Positions 7,873-15,989 of a stretch of DNA of 35,740 nucleotides are shown here, one piece after another (position 1 is the first letter of the stretch; each line of letters opens with the position of its first letter). The position numbers and the translations under genes were made by a program. The stretch spans positions 1 to 35,740 of the forward strand of contig JAYYOR010000016.1 in the NCBI GenBank assembly GCA_036130055.1. Reading direction: 5' to 3'. The stretch is from TMED69 sp036130055. Lineage in GTDB: Bacteria; Pseudomonadota; Gammaproteobacteria; Ga0077536. Below the pieces are notes generated by a model, which saw nothing but the letters and a program-made list of their open reading frames with translations, was not told the DNA's origin and made no database searches.

Positions 7873-8141
7873 AAATTTATTTAGTTACCAGTCACCTTTC
7901 TAACCACATTCTCCGAGCAAAGATATCAAGTAGCTTTCGCCTCTGTTATTTTATCTGCACTAATAGCCGTTTTATTTTTCGTGAAATTTTTTAAATTGTC
8001 TTCGAGGTTTCTATAAAAAAATTTCATTTTGAAAGCTAGTTAATTTGATAAATATTGCTCTATTTGAAAGTTCTTTAATATCTCGAGCAAGACTGTGTGC
8101 CGCGATACTTTCTTTGCCCTTTTCTTGGTTGCTTAACCTTT
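7873..8141. other. Intergenic spacer between convergent genes with a weak A/T inverted repeat
   Basis: 269 bp with no supported gene. TGAAATTTTTT (7982-7992) and AAAAAATTTCA (8016-8026) form an 11-bp inverted repeat around a 23-nt loop. It is almost entirely A/T, so a terminator role for either flanking gene is possible but weak. A minus-strand frame (about 8140 to 8003) is open but has no start codon. Confidence 0.3.
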
Positions 8142-10253
8142 TTAATTCTGGGGCTTCGCCGTAGCTAATTTCGAAGTAAAATCAACCATTATTTTTCCGG
8201 TTTCCATTAATAAAGAATCAAATTTGGGGTCACTATAAAGATCCTCGTTTTCATCGGCTTCATCTAAATCAGTTTGATCTGATTTTTCAATAGGTAAAGG
8301 CTTTAAATCATGTAAAACTCGAAACTTGTTTTCAAAAGCCAGTTGATTTTTTTTATTCTGTTTGTACTCGTTTTCTCGAATGGATTCCACTAAAGAAATT
8401 ATATTCTTCCCTTGGGCCTCTAGTATCCTTTTTTCGCTTGCTATGAAGTGTTGGAATTTTCGATCTTCTTTTGTTCGTTGCCGGTGGGCATCGGCAATAC
8501 TTTCTATAAGCGTCGAGTCAAAGTTAGATCTTCTATAAGAGGCTTGTCCAATTTTTGCCCATGGTAAAGCGTTATCTAAGCCCTTTTCACCATGGTTGTC
8601 GGGTGCCGGAAAGCCATAAAAATGAATGTCTGGGATAACGCCACGATGCTGCGTGCTATCTCCATTGACTCGGAAAAATTGAGCCATAGTTGTTTTAAGC
8701 TGGCCAAGCTTACCAGCACCTTCATTATATCGATTTAGGTCAACTAAGTTCTGAACCGTGCCTTTTCCAAACGTAGGCTCTCCGATAATTAGGCCTCTTC
8801 CATAATCTTGGATTGCACCTGCGAAAATTTCAGAAGCTGATGCGCTGTTTCTGTTGACCAGAACGAGCAGTGGCCCGCCATACACGACTCCCTTTTGTTC
8901 ATCTCTTTCTAAATCTAATTTTCCTCGCCAATTTTTTACTTGAACGACTGGCCCTTTGTTAATAAACAAGCCGGTTAAACCGGTGGCTTCTGATAATGAA
9001 CCACCCCCATTATTTCTTACATCGATTATGATGCCGCTCACCTCTTTCTTTGTTAGCCGTTTTATTATCTGCTGAACATCTCTTGTAGTACTTTTATATT
9101 CTTTTTTGCCTGCGGTTTTCGCATCAAAGTCCAAATAAAAAGTTGGGATTTCTATAACTCCGACAAGGCTTTGCTGGCCTCCTGAGGATTGTACAGGAAT
9201 AGTGTACCCTTTGGCTGCTTGCTCCTCGAGCTTTATTTCATCTCTGACAATTTTTACAATATTGGTCTTACCACCTAAGCTTTCTTTTTTCGGAAGGATT
9301 TCTAGTCGTACTGTTGATCCTTTTGGGCCTCGAATTAGGTCTACAACGTCATCCAATCTCCAGCCAACCACGTCCGTCAAGTCTCCTTCAGAATCCTGAC
9401 CGATTGAAACAATGCGATCATTTGGGAACAGCTTTTTGCTGAAGTCGGCCGGTCCCCCGGGAATAACTCTACGTATGACGGTCAATTCATCTTTGTTCTG
9501 AAGAACAGCCCCTATCCCTTCTAGGGATAGACTCATTTGGATTTTAAAATTTTCTACAGATCGTGGAGAAAAGTAAGCCGTATGGGGATCAATGGAAGTT
9601 GTATAAGAGTTGATAATAATTTGATAAATGTCATCACTATTCAGTTGTTTTGTTCTCCTTGCCAATCCTTCATACCGCTGAGTAATGGTTTTTTTATAGG
9701 CGGCATCTGACTTTCCATTTAATTTTAAATTAAGGGTCTCATTTTTTAATTTTTTTCGCCATATTTGGTCTAACGCGCTCTCTGAATTGGCCCACTCTGC
9801 TTGATCTCTATCAAGACTAATGGTCTCGTCTAATTCAAAATTAAAATTATTGTTTTTAACGATAGAAATTGCGTTTTCTGCCCGAATAATAAGCTTTGCT
9901 CTGAATTTTTTGAAAATTTCAAATAAGGGCATGAGGCTTGCTTTATTCAGATAATCGTCGAGCTTTATTTTATGTTGTTCGAACTCTATGATATCTTCTT
10001 TCGTAAAATAAATTTTCATTGGATCCAGTGCGTTTATATATCTTTCAAAAATCAGCGAAGATAGGCCGTCATTTAATTTCACTGGCTTATAATGGTAATT
10101 CTCTAGTAGTTCGGTTATTAATTTGGTTGCAATAACATGTTCTTTGGTCGGCACCAGTTCAGATTCTGGTACCATTCTAGAATCACAAAAGGCTCTGGTA
10201 AGTACTAGATTTAAAAATACAATAAAAAAAATAGTCTTTTTTATGGAATACAT
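8142..10253 (-). CDS. prc: Tail-specific (C-terminal processing) protease Prc/Tsp, family S41
   Basis: 703 residues, close to the usual ~680 of gammaproteobacterial Prc. It has an N-terminal signal peptide (KKTIFFIVFLNLVLTRAFC, residues 5-23), an N-terminal helical domain, a PDZ domain (~240-320, SLEGIGAVL and GGPADFSKKLFPNDRI) and an S41 catalytic core: IIIDVRNNGGGSL, then Ser472 in NRNSASASEIF and Lys497 in GEPTFGKGTVQ, the Ser/Lys dyad with the 25-residue spacing of E. coli Prc. It degrades or trims periplasmic substrates, including PBP3 maturation and peptidoglycan-hydrolase turnover in E. coli. It is monocistronic on the minus strand and diverges from rnd. Confidence 0.95.
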   Translation of the reverse strand: MYSIKKTIFFIVFLNLVLTRAFCDSRMVPESELVPTKEHVIATKLITELLENYHYKPVKLNDGLSSLIFERYINALDPMKIYFTKEDIIEFEQHKIKLDDYLNKASLMPLFEIFKKFRAKLIIRAENAISIVKNNNFNFELDETISLDRDQAEWANSESALDQIWRKKLKNETLNLKLNGKSDAAYKKTITQRYEGLARRTKQLNSDDIYQIIINSYTTSIDPHTAYFSPRSVENFKIQMSLSLEGIGAVLQNKDELTVIRRVIPGGPADFSKKLFPNDRIVSIGQDSEGDLTDVVGWRLDDVVDLIRGPKGSTVRLEILPKKESLGGKTNIVKIVRDEIKLEEQAAKGYTIPVQSSGGQQSLVGVIEIPTFYLDFDAKTAGKKEYKSTTRDVQQIIKRLTKKEVSGIIIDVRNNGGGSLSEATGLTGLFINKGPVVQVKNWRGKLDLERDEQKGVVYGGPLLVLVNRNSASASEIFAGAIQDYGRGLIIGEPTFGKGTVQNLVDLNRYNEGAGKLGQLKTTMAQFFRVNGDSTQHRGVIPDIHFYGFPAPDNHGEKGLDNALPWAKIGQASYRRSNFDSTLIESIADAHRQRTKEDRKFQHFIASEKRILEAQGKNIISLVESIRENEYKQNKKNQLAFENKFRVLHDLKPLPIEKSDQTDLDEADENEDLYSDPKFDSLLMETGKIMVDFTSKLATAKPQN

Positions 10254-10340
10254 ATTGTTAATAAAATTAGCTTATAGACTTAACCGATTATATCTCCCTT
10301 AGACCAATGGATAAAGTTCGGTGATAAAAATAATTATATT

Positions 10341-11432
10341 ATGAGAATAAAAAGTAGTTATTTAACATGCCACAAGGCTTTAACTCGATGGTGTGTTCGA
10401 AATGAATTCAAAGATTGGGTTGCAATTGATACTGAATTTGAAAGAAGGAATACTTTTTATCCTATTCCCTCCTTAATTCAGCTGGCGACCGATGACTCTA
10501 TCTGCTGTATTGATGCTGTTTTAATTAAATCTTTAGAACCTCTGACCGACTTTTTGAGTAACCCACGCCGGACATTAACATTTCACGCAGGTCGTCAAGA
10601 CATAGAGGTTCTAATTCCTTTAGGCTTGAACCAATCTGCAACAATCTTTGATACTCAGTTGGCTGCTTCTTTATGTGGGTTAAGAGATCAAATTGGCTAT
10701 GCTCAATTAGTTTATAATTTGCTTAATCTCAAAATCGATAAGTCTAATCAGCGAACTAATTGGTTGAAACGTCCTTTGGCTAAAACTCAATTGGATTACG
10801 CAGCGGAGGATGTAAGATATTTATTTAGCATATCTGAAATCTTAAAAAACAAGCTAACAAAACTAGGTAGATTAGAGTGGTTTTTCGAAGAATGCAGGCT
10901 GTCTTCGTTTAATTGGTTTAATGATTCCCCAAATAATGCCTGGAAAAGACTAAAAAATATTCATAGTTTACCTAGGAGCCTTGCTTTAAAAGCCTGCTAT
11001 GTTGCAGTTTGGAGGGAGTTTCTGGCGATGGAGATTAATATTCCTCGGAATTGGATACTGTCCGATAAACATATAAAACAGCTGGTTACAACTTCTATTC
11101 AATCAAAATTTGAGCTGAATTCAATATTCGAAAAAAGTGAGCGTATTCGGGCTGAAGATTTGGAGAGTCTATATAAAATCTTAAGAGGTGATAAAACTTA
11201 TCCTGCGGTGTCATATTCACCTCCGGCCAGATTAGATACGGAGCAAAAAAAAACAATCGAGGCTGCTGTTGAAGGTATTAGGGTCTTAGCAAAAAAAAAT
11301 TGTTTAGAGCCCTCGTTATTAGCGACATCTCGGGAGCTGAAGGAGTTGATGCTAACAAAAAGTAGTAGCAGATTATTGGCCAACTGGCGCAGACAGCTTC
11401 TTAAGGATATATACGAGGAATTTGAGTTGTAA
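10341..11432 (+). CDS. rnd: Ribonuclease D
   Basis: 363 residues, normal length. The DEDDy exonuclease residues are present: D30 and E32 in AIDTEFER, D87 in FHAGRQDIEVL, and Y153 with D157 in LDYAAEDVRYL. An HRDC-like helical region follows (from ~200, NNAWKRLKNIHSLPR and later helices). It trims the 3' ends of tRNA precursors and other small RNAs. The gene diverges from prc across 87 bp and ends 5 bp before the end of the SPL-like gene on the other strand. Confidence 0.92.
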   Translation: MRIKSSYLTCHKALTRWCVRNEFKDWVAIDTEFERRNTFYPIPSLIQLATDDSICCIDAVLIKSLEPLTDFLSNPRRTLTFHAGRQDIEVLIPLGLNQSATIFDTQLAASLCGLRDQIGYAQLVYNLLNLKIDKSNQRTNWLKRPLAKTQLDYAAEDVRYLFSISEILKNKLTKLGRLEWFFEECRLSSFNWFNDSPNNAWKRLKNIHSLPRSLALKACYVAVWREFLAMEINIPRNWILSDKHIKQLVTTSIQSKFELNSIFEKSERIRAEDLESLYKILRGDKTYPAVSYSPPARLDTEQKKTIEAAVEGIRVLAKKNCLEPSLLATSRELKELMLTKSSSRLLANWRRQLLKDIYEEFEL

Positions 11433-11437
11433 TGAAC

Positions 11438-12418
11438 CTAGCTTGACATGAAAATTGTTGAATTAGGTATTAATTTTTTTAGGTGTTCATGCAAAGAAAG
11501 TTCCGTTTCGCGGAATTCAGGCTTTAGAGCCCACAGCTTGTCGCAATAGTCGTAATTTTCATTAAACAAAAGTTTATTATTAGGATCAATATGCTTCATT
11601 TTTTTATGATGATTTTCTGAAAGTCTAAAGCCACCAATTGAAACAGAATGAATATTTTTTTTAGGGATTGAACCCAGTGCTTGTTCAAATAAATCGATGT
11701 ATTGCTTTTTACTTGCGCAATTTAGCATAATAGGATCAAAACGCAAACCAATGTTCCAGCCTTTTTTAGCTAGTAATATCATTGAATTCAGTCTGTTTAA
11801 CAGACTAGAAGTGCCTTTCTCATAACTCTCAATTACACTTTGCGGATTTAAACTGAAAGCACAGATAATATTTGGATGCGCGTCATATTTTAATAATTGT
11901 TTAGCTTGTCCACTTTTAGTCCTAATTTCCAATAAGCAGTTTTTGAGGTTGCTAAATAGCGGTACAAAGTATGATGTAAATTCTGTGACTTTTTCGGAAG
12001 CCAGGCTATCACAATCATAGCCTGAAAAAAACCAAAGATTTGTTTCCGTTTTTTTTGTTATATTTAAAATTTCCTTACCAAAGTCTTCGTAATTTACAAA
12101 GTAAACGTGATAGGCTGAATTGAATAAGCCTTGTAGAAAACAATAGGTACAGTCATAAAAACAGTTGTACATGTGCGAGAAATAATATCCCTTTACTGCA
12201 CTAGTAGGCGATGGCACAGGGATAACCATGTTGTTGGTTTTGGCCGCGATAATATAATTCACATTTTCCTTTTGAATCCTAAAGTTTTGACTATTCCTAT
12301 TAAAAATCTCGCCGAAATGGTTAATCTCCACGACATTGGAGCACTTTAGTTTTTTCAAAATGTTTTGTGCGCGAGGATGATTCCTGACTTGTTTTTCAAT
12401 ATAAATCAATTTGGCCAT
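11438..12418 (-). CDS. Spore-photoproduct-lyase-like (SPL family) radical SAM protein
   Basis: 326 residues. The radical-SAM cluster motif C-x3-C-x2-C is C86, C90 and C93 within MYNCFYDCTYCFLQG, in the SPL arrangement and preceded by PVPSPTSAVKGYYFSHMYN. Downstream FSGYDCDSLASE (130-141), LEIRTKSGQ and a late IGLRFDPIM match the SPL/COG1533 family. True SPL repairs the UV lesion 5-thyminyl-5,6-dihydrothymine in spores; homologues in non-sporulating bacteria have no settled role. Cys136 lies 43 residues after the last cluster Cys. It is the last gene of the five-gene bioA operon, 7 bp after the nucleosidase-like gene. DNA repair or modification of another substrate are both open. Confidence 0.85.
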   Translation of the reverse strand: MAKLIYIEKQVRNHPRAQNILKKLKCSNVVEINHFGEIFNRNSQNFRIQKENVNYIIAAKTNNMVIPVPSPTSAVKGYYFSHMYNCFYDCTYCFLQGLFNSAYHVYFVNYEDFGKEILNITKKTETNLWFFSGYDCDSLASEKVTEFTSYFVPLFSNLKNCLLEIRTKSGQAKQLLKYDAHPNIICAFSLNPQSVIESYEKGTSSLLNRLNSMILLAKKGWNIGLRFDPIMLNCASKKQYIDLFEQALGSIPKKNIHSVSIGGFRLSENHHKKMKHIDPNNKLLFNENYDYCDKLWALKPEFRETELSLHEHLKKLIPNSTIFMSS

Positions 12419-12425
12419 GCTAAGT

Positions 12426-13232
12426 TTACTTCATTTTCCATTGATGTCTGATTTCTTGGAGAATTTCTCGGCTAGATTTGTCTTGCATAATTTTTAACAT
12501 AGGTGGGTGAGAGTTTTTATTTTTTATCATATAGCTATGAAGTAGTTGTTTTACTTGATGTCTTTGGGAATGAGTAAATTTGTTTGTTCTGAGCCACCAT
12601 GGTAACTCGATCGGTTTTAGAAATTTTGCGATTTTAGCAGCTTTGGTACTATAAATTTCGACCAGAGTGTTTATAAGATTTTTTCTTGAAAGAATACAGG
12701 CTTCAATCTCTCTGAAACTGAAACTTTGCACTGGATTCATGAGGTTGTCACAAATAATCTTTAAGACTACAAGCTGTTCTGGAATTGCATCTTTCTGCGC
12801 AAGCTCAATGAAACCAGAGGCTTCCATATCGTAACAAATTTCTTCCTCGTAGTGGTTTACTGGCTTCTCAAAACTTTTAACTTCGATAATGGGAATTTTT
12901 TTTGAGAAAGGTGTAGAAGGAAACCATGAGCGCCCATTTTCACAATCCTTTATCTTCCCAGCTTGAACTACTGTCCCAAGTTTCAAAGATGGGTGTCCAG
13001 CACAACCAATATTTAACCAAAATATGATTTTATGCTCACATAAGCCCTTTGCGTGCATCACAGCTGCCGCCGCTTGAAAACGGCCTTCTCCGCTTATCAC
13101 AATAATACGATTATGTTTTCTGTAACTTAATAGTGGATATTTCGAAATTTCTTCGTAATCGGCGAGGTTAAACAAGGATCGTGCTTCTCCCAAATGAGCG
13201 ATAATGACGACAATGTTAAATTTATAATACAT
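12426..13232 (-). CDS. Nucleoside phosphorylase / nucleosidase superfamily protein (PNP_UDP/MTAN-like)
   Basis: 268 residues. The first ~165 residues follow the PNP/MTAN fold: an SGEGRFQAAAA strand-loop (47-56), NIGCAGHPSLKLGTVV (74-89), the nucleoside-binding YDMEASGFIELA (134-145; family EMEG.A) and LKIICDN with D162 where MTAN has its catalytic Asp (family RVISD). Such enzymes cleave N-ribosidic bonds of nucleosides such as 5'-methylthioadenosine, S-adenosylhomocysteine or 5'-deoxyadenosine. The last ~65 residues (FTHSQRHQVKQLL onward) are extra, basic and not part of the canonical fold. The start overlaps the glycosyltransferase end by 11 bp. A plausible role is hydrolysis of the 5'-deoxyadenosine made by the neighbouring radical SAM enzyme, or action on a dedicated metabolite; both are inference. 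Confidence 0.72.
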   Translation of the reverse strand: MYYKFNIVVIIAHLGEARSLFNLADYEEISKYPLLSYRKHNRIIVISGEGRFQAAAAVMHAKGLCEHKIIFWLNIGCAGHPSLKLGTVVQAGKIKDCENGRSWFPSTPFSKKIPIIEVKSFEKPVNHYEEEICYDMEASGFIELAQKDAIPEQLVVLKIICDNLMNPVQSFSFREIEACILSRKNLINTLVEIYSTKAAKIAKFLKPIELPWWLRTNKFTHSQRHQVKQLLHSYMIKNKNSHPPMLKIMQDKSSREILQEIRHQWKMK

Positions 13233-14043
13233 TTTCTTGTATTCTACTCAATCTATCCAACACATCATGGTTGTTATGTTTTTTCGCACCAGTGAATATA
13301 ATTTGGCGTTTAAAGTTTATCTCTTTGAGGACAAGCATCATCTGTGAGTCTGATAAAGATTTTTGCTTAAGCAGTTTGTATAATGACTTTAGACGGTAAA
13401 GATCGAGATATTTTGTTTTTTTTGACAACTGGTCACTATGCCCACCAAATTTAAAAACAAGTACTTCCGTAATATGACCAATATCTTCGTTAACTAAAAC
13501 CCTAAGCCAAAAATCATAATCTTCACAAGCTGGTAAGCTTTCGTCGAAATTACCAATTCTTTTAAAAAGTTCCTTTCTAACTAAAATTGAAGAGGGGGAG
13601 ATCAAACATCTTCTTAAAGAGCGTTTAAATAAACCAGTAGAGCTTCTGTCATGATATTTTTTTTGTCCTATTTCGCGGCCTCCGTTGAACCATTTCTCAT
13701 TACAATGAACAGCATTAAATTTTTGGTTATTTTGTAAAAAATCTAATTGTTTCTCAAGTTTTGAGATTTTCCATTCATCATCCGAATCAAGTAGTGCAAT
13801 GAAATTGCCTGTAGCATTTATAATCCCAAGATTACGGGCAGAGCTCACCCCACGATTGTCTTGTTTCAAGTATTTTATTTCATGAAAGTTTCTTTTTATC
13901 ATTTGTTCCGTTTTATCAGATGACCCATCATCCACAACTATAATTTCAGTGTCCACGTTTTTTTGGTTAACGACAGATTCTAAAGCCCGATAAAGCATTT
14001 TCTCTCGATTAAAAGTTGGAATTATTACGCTAATAGTTTCCAT
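13222..14043 (-). CDS. Family 2 glycosyltransferase
   Basis: 273 residues, GT-A fold. It opens with SVIIPTFNREKMLYRALESV, has the nucleotide-sugar motif VVDDGSSD (36-43), GVSSARNLGI, the metal-binding DSD (86-88, in ALLDSDDEW) and the catalytic-base motif ACEDYDFWLR (E174/D175). No membrane segments, so probably a cytoplasmic enzyme. Sugar and acceptor are unknown. It overlaps the upstream conserved hypothetical gene by 14 bp and the downstream nucleosidase-like gene by 11 bp, so all three are almost certainly translated from one message. No other polysaccharide genes are present, which argues for a dedicated small acceptor rather than an O-antigen locus. Confidence 0.9.
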   Translation of the reverse strand: METISVIIPTFNREKMLYRALESVVNQKNVDTEIIVVDDGSSDKTEQMIKRNFHEIKYLKQDNRGVSSARNLGIINATGNFIALLDSDDEWKISKLEKQLDFLQNNQKFNAVHCNEKWFNGGREIGQKKYHDRSSTGLFKRSLRRCLISPSSILVRKELFKRIGNFDESLPACEDYDFWLRVLVNEDIGHITEVLVFKFGGHSDQLSKKTKYLDLYRLKSLYKLLKQKSLSDSQMMLVLKEINFKRQIIFTGAKKHNNHDVLDRLSRIQENVL

Positions 14044-14599
14044 CAGATTTATCTTGTGGTGTTGGATTGAATTTGAATAGGTTCGGTATTTTTTTTGAGT
14101 GCGAACTGATAAGAAAATAATTGAAAGAGTTCCAGTTTACAGTGAATCTGTTCGGAATTGTGTCATCTAACGCAATGGCAATATTAAACAAGTCTTTATC
14201 ATGCACAAGGCCGAGGCCTAAATTTGTCGAAATCAAAATATTACCTAATTCATCTTGTACGAAGCTTTTTATGTGGGATACTTTTAGGCCGTTATTTGTG
14301 CTGATGGTAACGTTGTTATTGATTCTTAAAATGTACGGTGTGTATTCAAGCTCCACGAACACTCTTTGTGGTCCGTTTTGGACGAACCAGCTACCGTTCC
14401 GGTCTGAATAGTAATGTCCATCTAAAAATTTTTTTAATCTTCTATGGCTGATTGACTGATTTTTTATCAGCCATTCTCCCTTACGATTTAATTTAAGCCA
14501 ACCAAACACTTTCGGGACATTTGGCCATTTTTTCATTACTCTTTTTAAATACTCGTTACCATCGGCTGAGGAATCTGCGTCATAAAAATCAGACTTCAT
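14030..14599 (-). CDS. Conserved hypothetical protein (proteobacterial domain of unknown function)
   Basis: 189 residues, soluble. The conserved-looking core is WPNVPKVFGWLKLNRKGEW followed by WFVQNGPQRVFVELEYTPY, a pattern I recall from a proteobacterial DUF family; I am not confident of the family number. No catalytic motif, signal peptide or membrane segment is seen. It overlaps the bioA end by 11 bp and the glycosyltransferase start by 14 bp, which makes it an integral member of this operon. Function unknown. Confidence 0.75.
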   Translation of the reverse strand: MKSDFYDADSSADGNEYLKRVMKKWPNVPKVFGWLKLNRKGEWLIKNQSISHRRLKKFLDGHYYSDRNGSWFVQNGPQRVFVELEYTPYILRINNNVTISTNNGLKVSHIKSFVQDELGNILISTNLGLGLVHDKDLFNIAIALDDTIPNRFTVNWNSFNYFLISSHSKKIPNLFKFNPTPQDKSDGNY

Positions 14600-15902
14600 T
14601 ATTTTTAATAGCCTCGATTAAGCTAGACGTAAGTTGGGTAATTTCTTGTTTATTGACGATGTATGGGGGCATTAAATAAATCAGATTTTTGAACGGTCTA
14701 ATCCAAACGTTCTTGCTCACAAAAAATTTGATAGCCTTTTCTACATTAACGTCCCTGTTGAGTTCAACCACGCCGATTGCGCCAAGCACTCGCACGTCGG
14801 TCACTATCTCAAATGAAGAGGCTTGTTTAAGTTCACTTTGTAGTTGTTTTTCAATCCGATGAATATTGCTTGCCCAATTAGAATTTTTAAGTAGGTCTAA
14901 ACTGGCTATTGAGGCCGCACAGGCTATAGGGTTAGCCATAAATGTTGGACCATGCATAAATGTTCTGATTCCCTTTTCACTGATTGTTTCAGATACTTCG
15001 GTAGATGTTAAAGTGGCAGCTAAACTGATATGACCACCTGTCAATGCTTTTCCGAGACACATGATATCTGGAACGACGTTTGTATGTTCATGACCAAACA
15101 TTTTCCCGGTTCTGCCGAAACCAGTCGCGATCTCATCTAAAATCAATAGCGTCGACTCATCTTCTAAGAGTAACTTAATTTGATTCAAGAATTCAGGGTG
15201 ATAAAACCACATACCCCCAGCTCCCTGAACGATCGGTTCTAAAATTATGCCAGCTAATTCTGCGCGATGTTTATAAAATTCGGTTTGAAAAGAATCAAAA
15301 GAAGGTTGCTCCCAAATATCGCTATAAGAAATATCCGGCTTGTTTGTAAAAACTTGTTTTGTGATGGCAGTCGAAAATAGTGTATGCATACCAGTTATAG
15401 GGTCGCAAACGGACATCGCTCCGAAAGTGTCGCCATGATAACCTCCTCGGACTGTAAGAAATTTTCGTTTTTGTTTTTCGCCGATCGATTGCTGATATTG
15501 AATTGCCATCTTCATTGCTACTTCGACTGAAACTGAACCCGAATCGGAGAAAAAGACTTGCTTTAAATTTTTTGGGGTCATAGATATCAGTTTTTCCCCA
15601 AGTTCTATCGCAGGTTGGTGGGTCAATCCTCCAAACATTACGTGACACAACTTTGACGCCTGGTTTTCAATTGCCTCGACGATATGGGGATGATTGTAAC
15701 CGTGAATAACCGCCCACCAGGATGACATCCCATCAACCAAATGCTGTCCGTTTGCTAGCTTAATTATACACCCGGATGCAGATTCCACTGGGTAGTTATT
15801 TTCTGGTCGCTTAATCCTGCTATAGGGATGCCAGATGTGCTTTTTATCGTAATCTAGCCACGGCATGCTTCCAAAGTTAAAGTCTTTAAAATTTTTCGAC
15901 AT
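14589..15902 (-). CDS. bioA: Adenosylmethionine-8-amino-7-oxononanoate aminotransferase BioA
   Basis: 437 residues, a class III PLP aminotransferase of normal length. BioA features include HIWHPYSR near the N-terminus (23-30), the substrate-site SSWWAVIHGYNHP (60-72), D256 in LDEIATGFGRTG and the PLP-binding Lys285 in CLGKALTGG. It uses SAM as amino donor to convert KAPA to DAPA in biotin synthesis. Other bio genes are not in the window. It heads a tight operon that also holds a conserved hypothetical, a glycosyltransferase, a nucleosidase-like protein and a radical SAM enzyme. It diverges from the acyl-CoA ligase gene across about 87 bp. Confidence 0.94.
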   Translation of the reverse strand: MSKNFKDFNFGSMPWLDYDKKHIWHPYSRIKRPENNYPVESASGCIIKLANGQHLVDGMSSWWAVIHGYNHPHIVEAIENQASKLCHVMFGGLTHQPAIELGEKLISMTPKNLKQVFFSDSGSVSVEVAMKMAIQYQQSIGEKQKRKFLTVRGGYHGDTFGAMSVCDPITGMHTLFSTAITKQVFTNKPDISYSDIWEQPSFDSFQTEFYKHRAELAGIILEPIVQGAGGMWFYHPEFLNQIKLLLEDESTLLILDEIATGFGRTGKMFGHEHTNVVPDIMCLGKALTGGHISLAATLTSTEVSETISEKGIRTFMHGPTFMANPIACAASIASLDLLKNSNWASNIHRIEKQLQSELKQASSFEIVTDVRVLGAIGVVELNRDVNVEKAIKFFVSKNVWIRPFKNLIYLMPPYIVNKQEITQLTSSLIEAIKNNEV

Positions 15903-15989
15903 GAAATATGACCTCGATTTAATTTCAATATTATCTATGCTTATATATAATTTTCAACTATGTATTCTAAAGTTCTAGGGAGACGCTTT

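Noticed and set aside
8003..8140. Open minus-strand stretch just after prc, in another frame
   Set aside because: No start codon and a stop immediately upstream in frame. Prc already has a full-length C-terminus, so a frameshifted extension is not needed.
11438..13232. Hopanoid side-chain genes (hpnG/hpnH)
   Set aside because: The radical SAM protein has SPL-type motifs rather than HpnH-type, and no squalene-hopene cyclase or other hpn gene is present.
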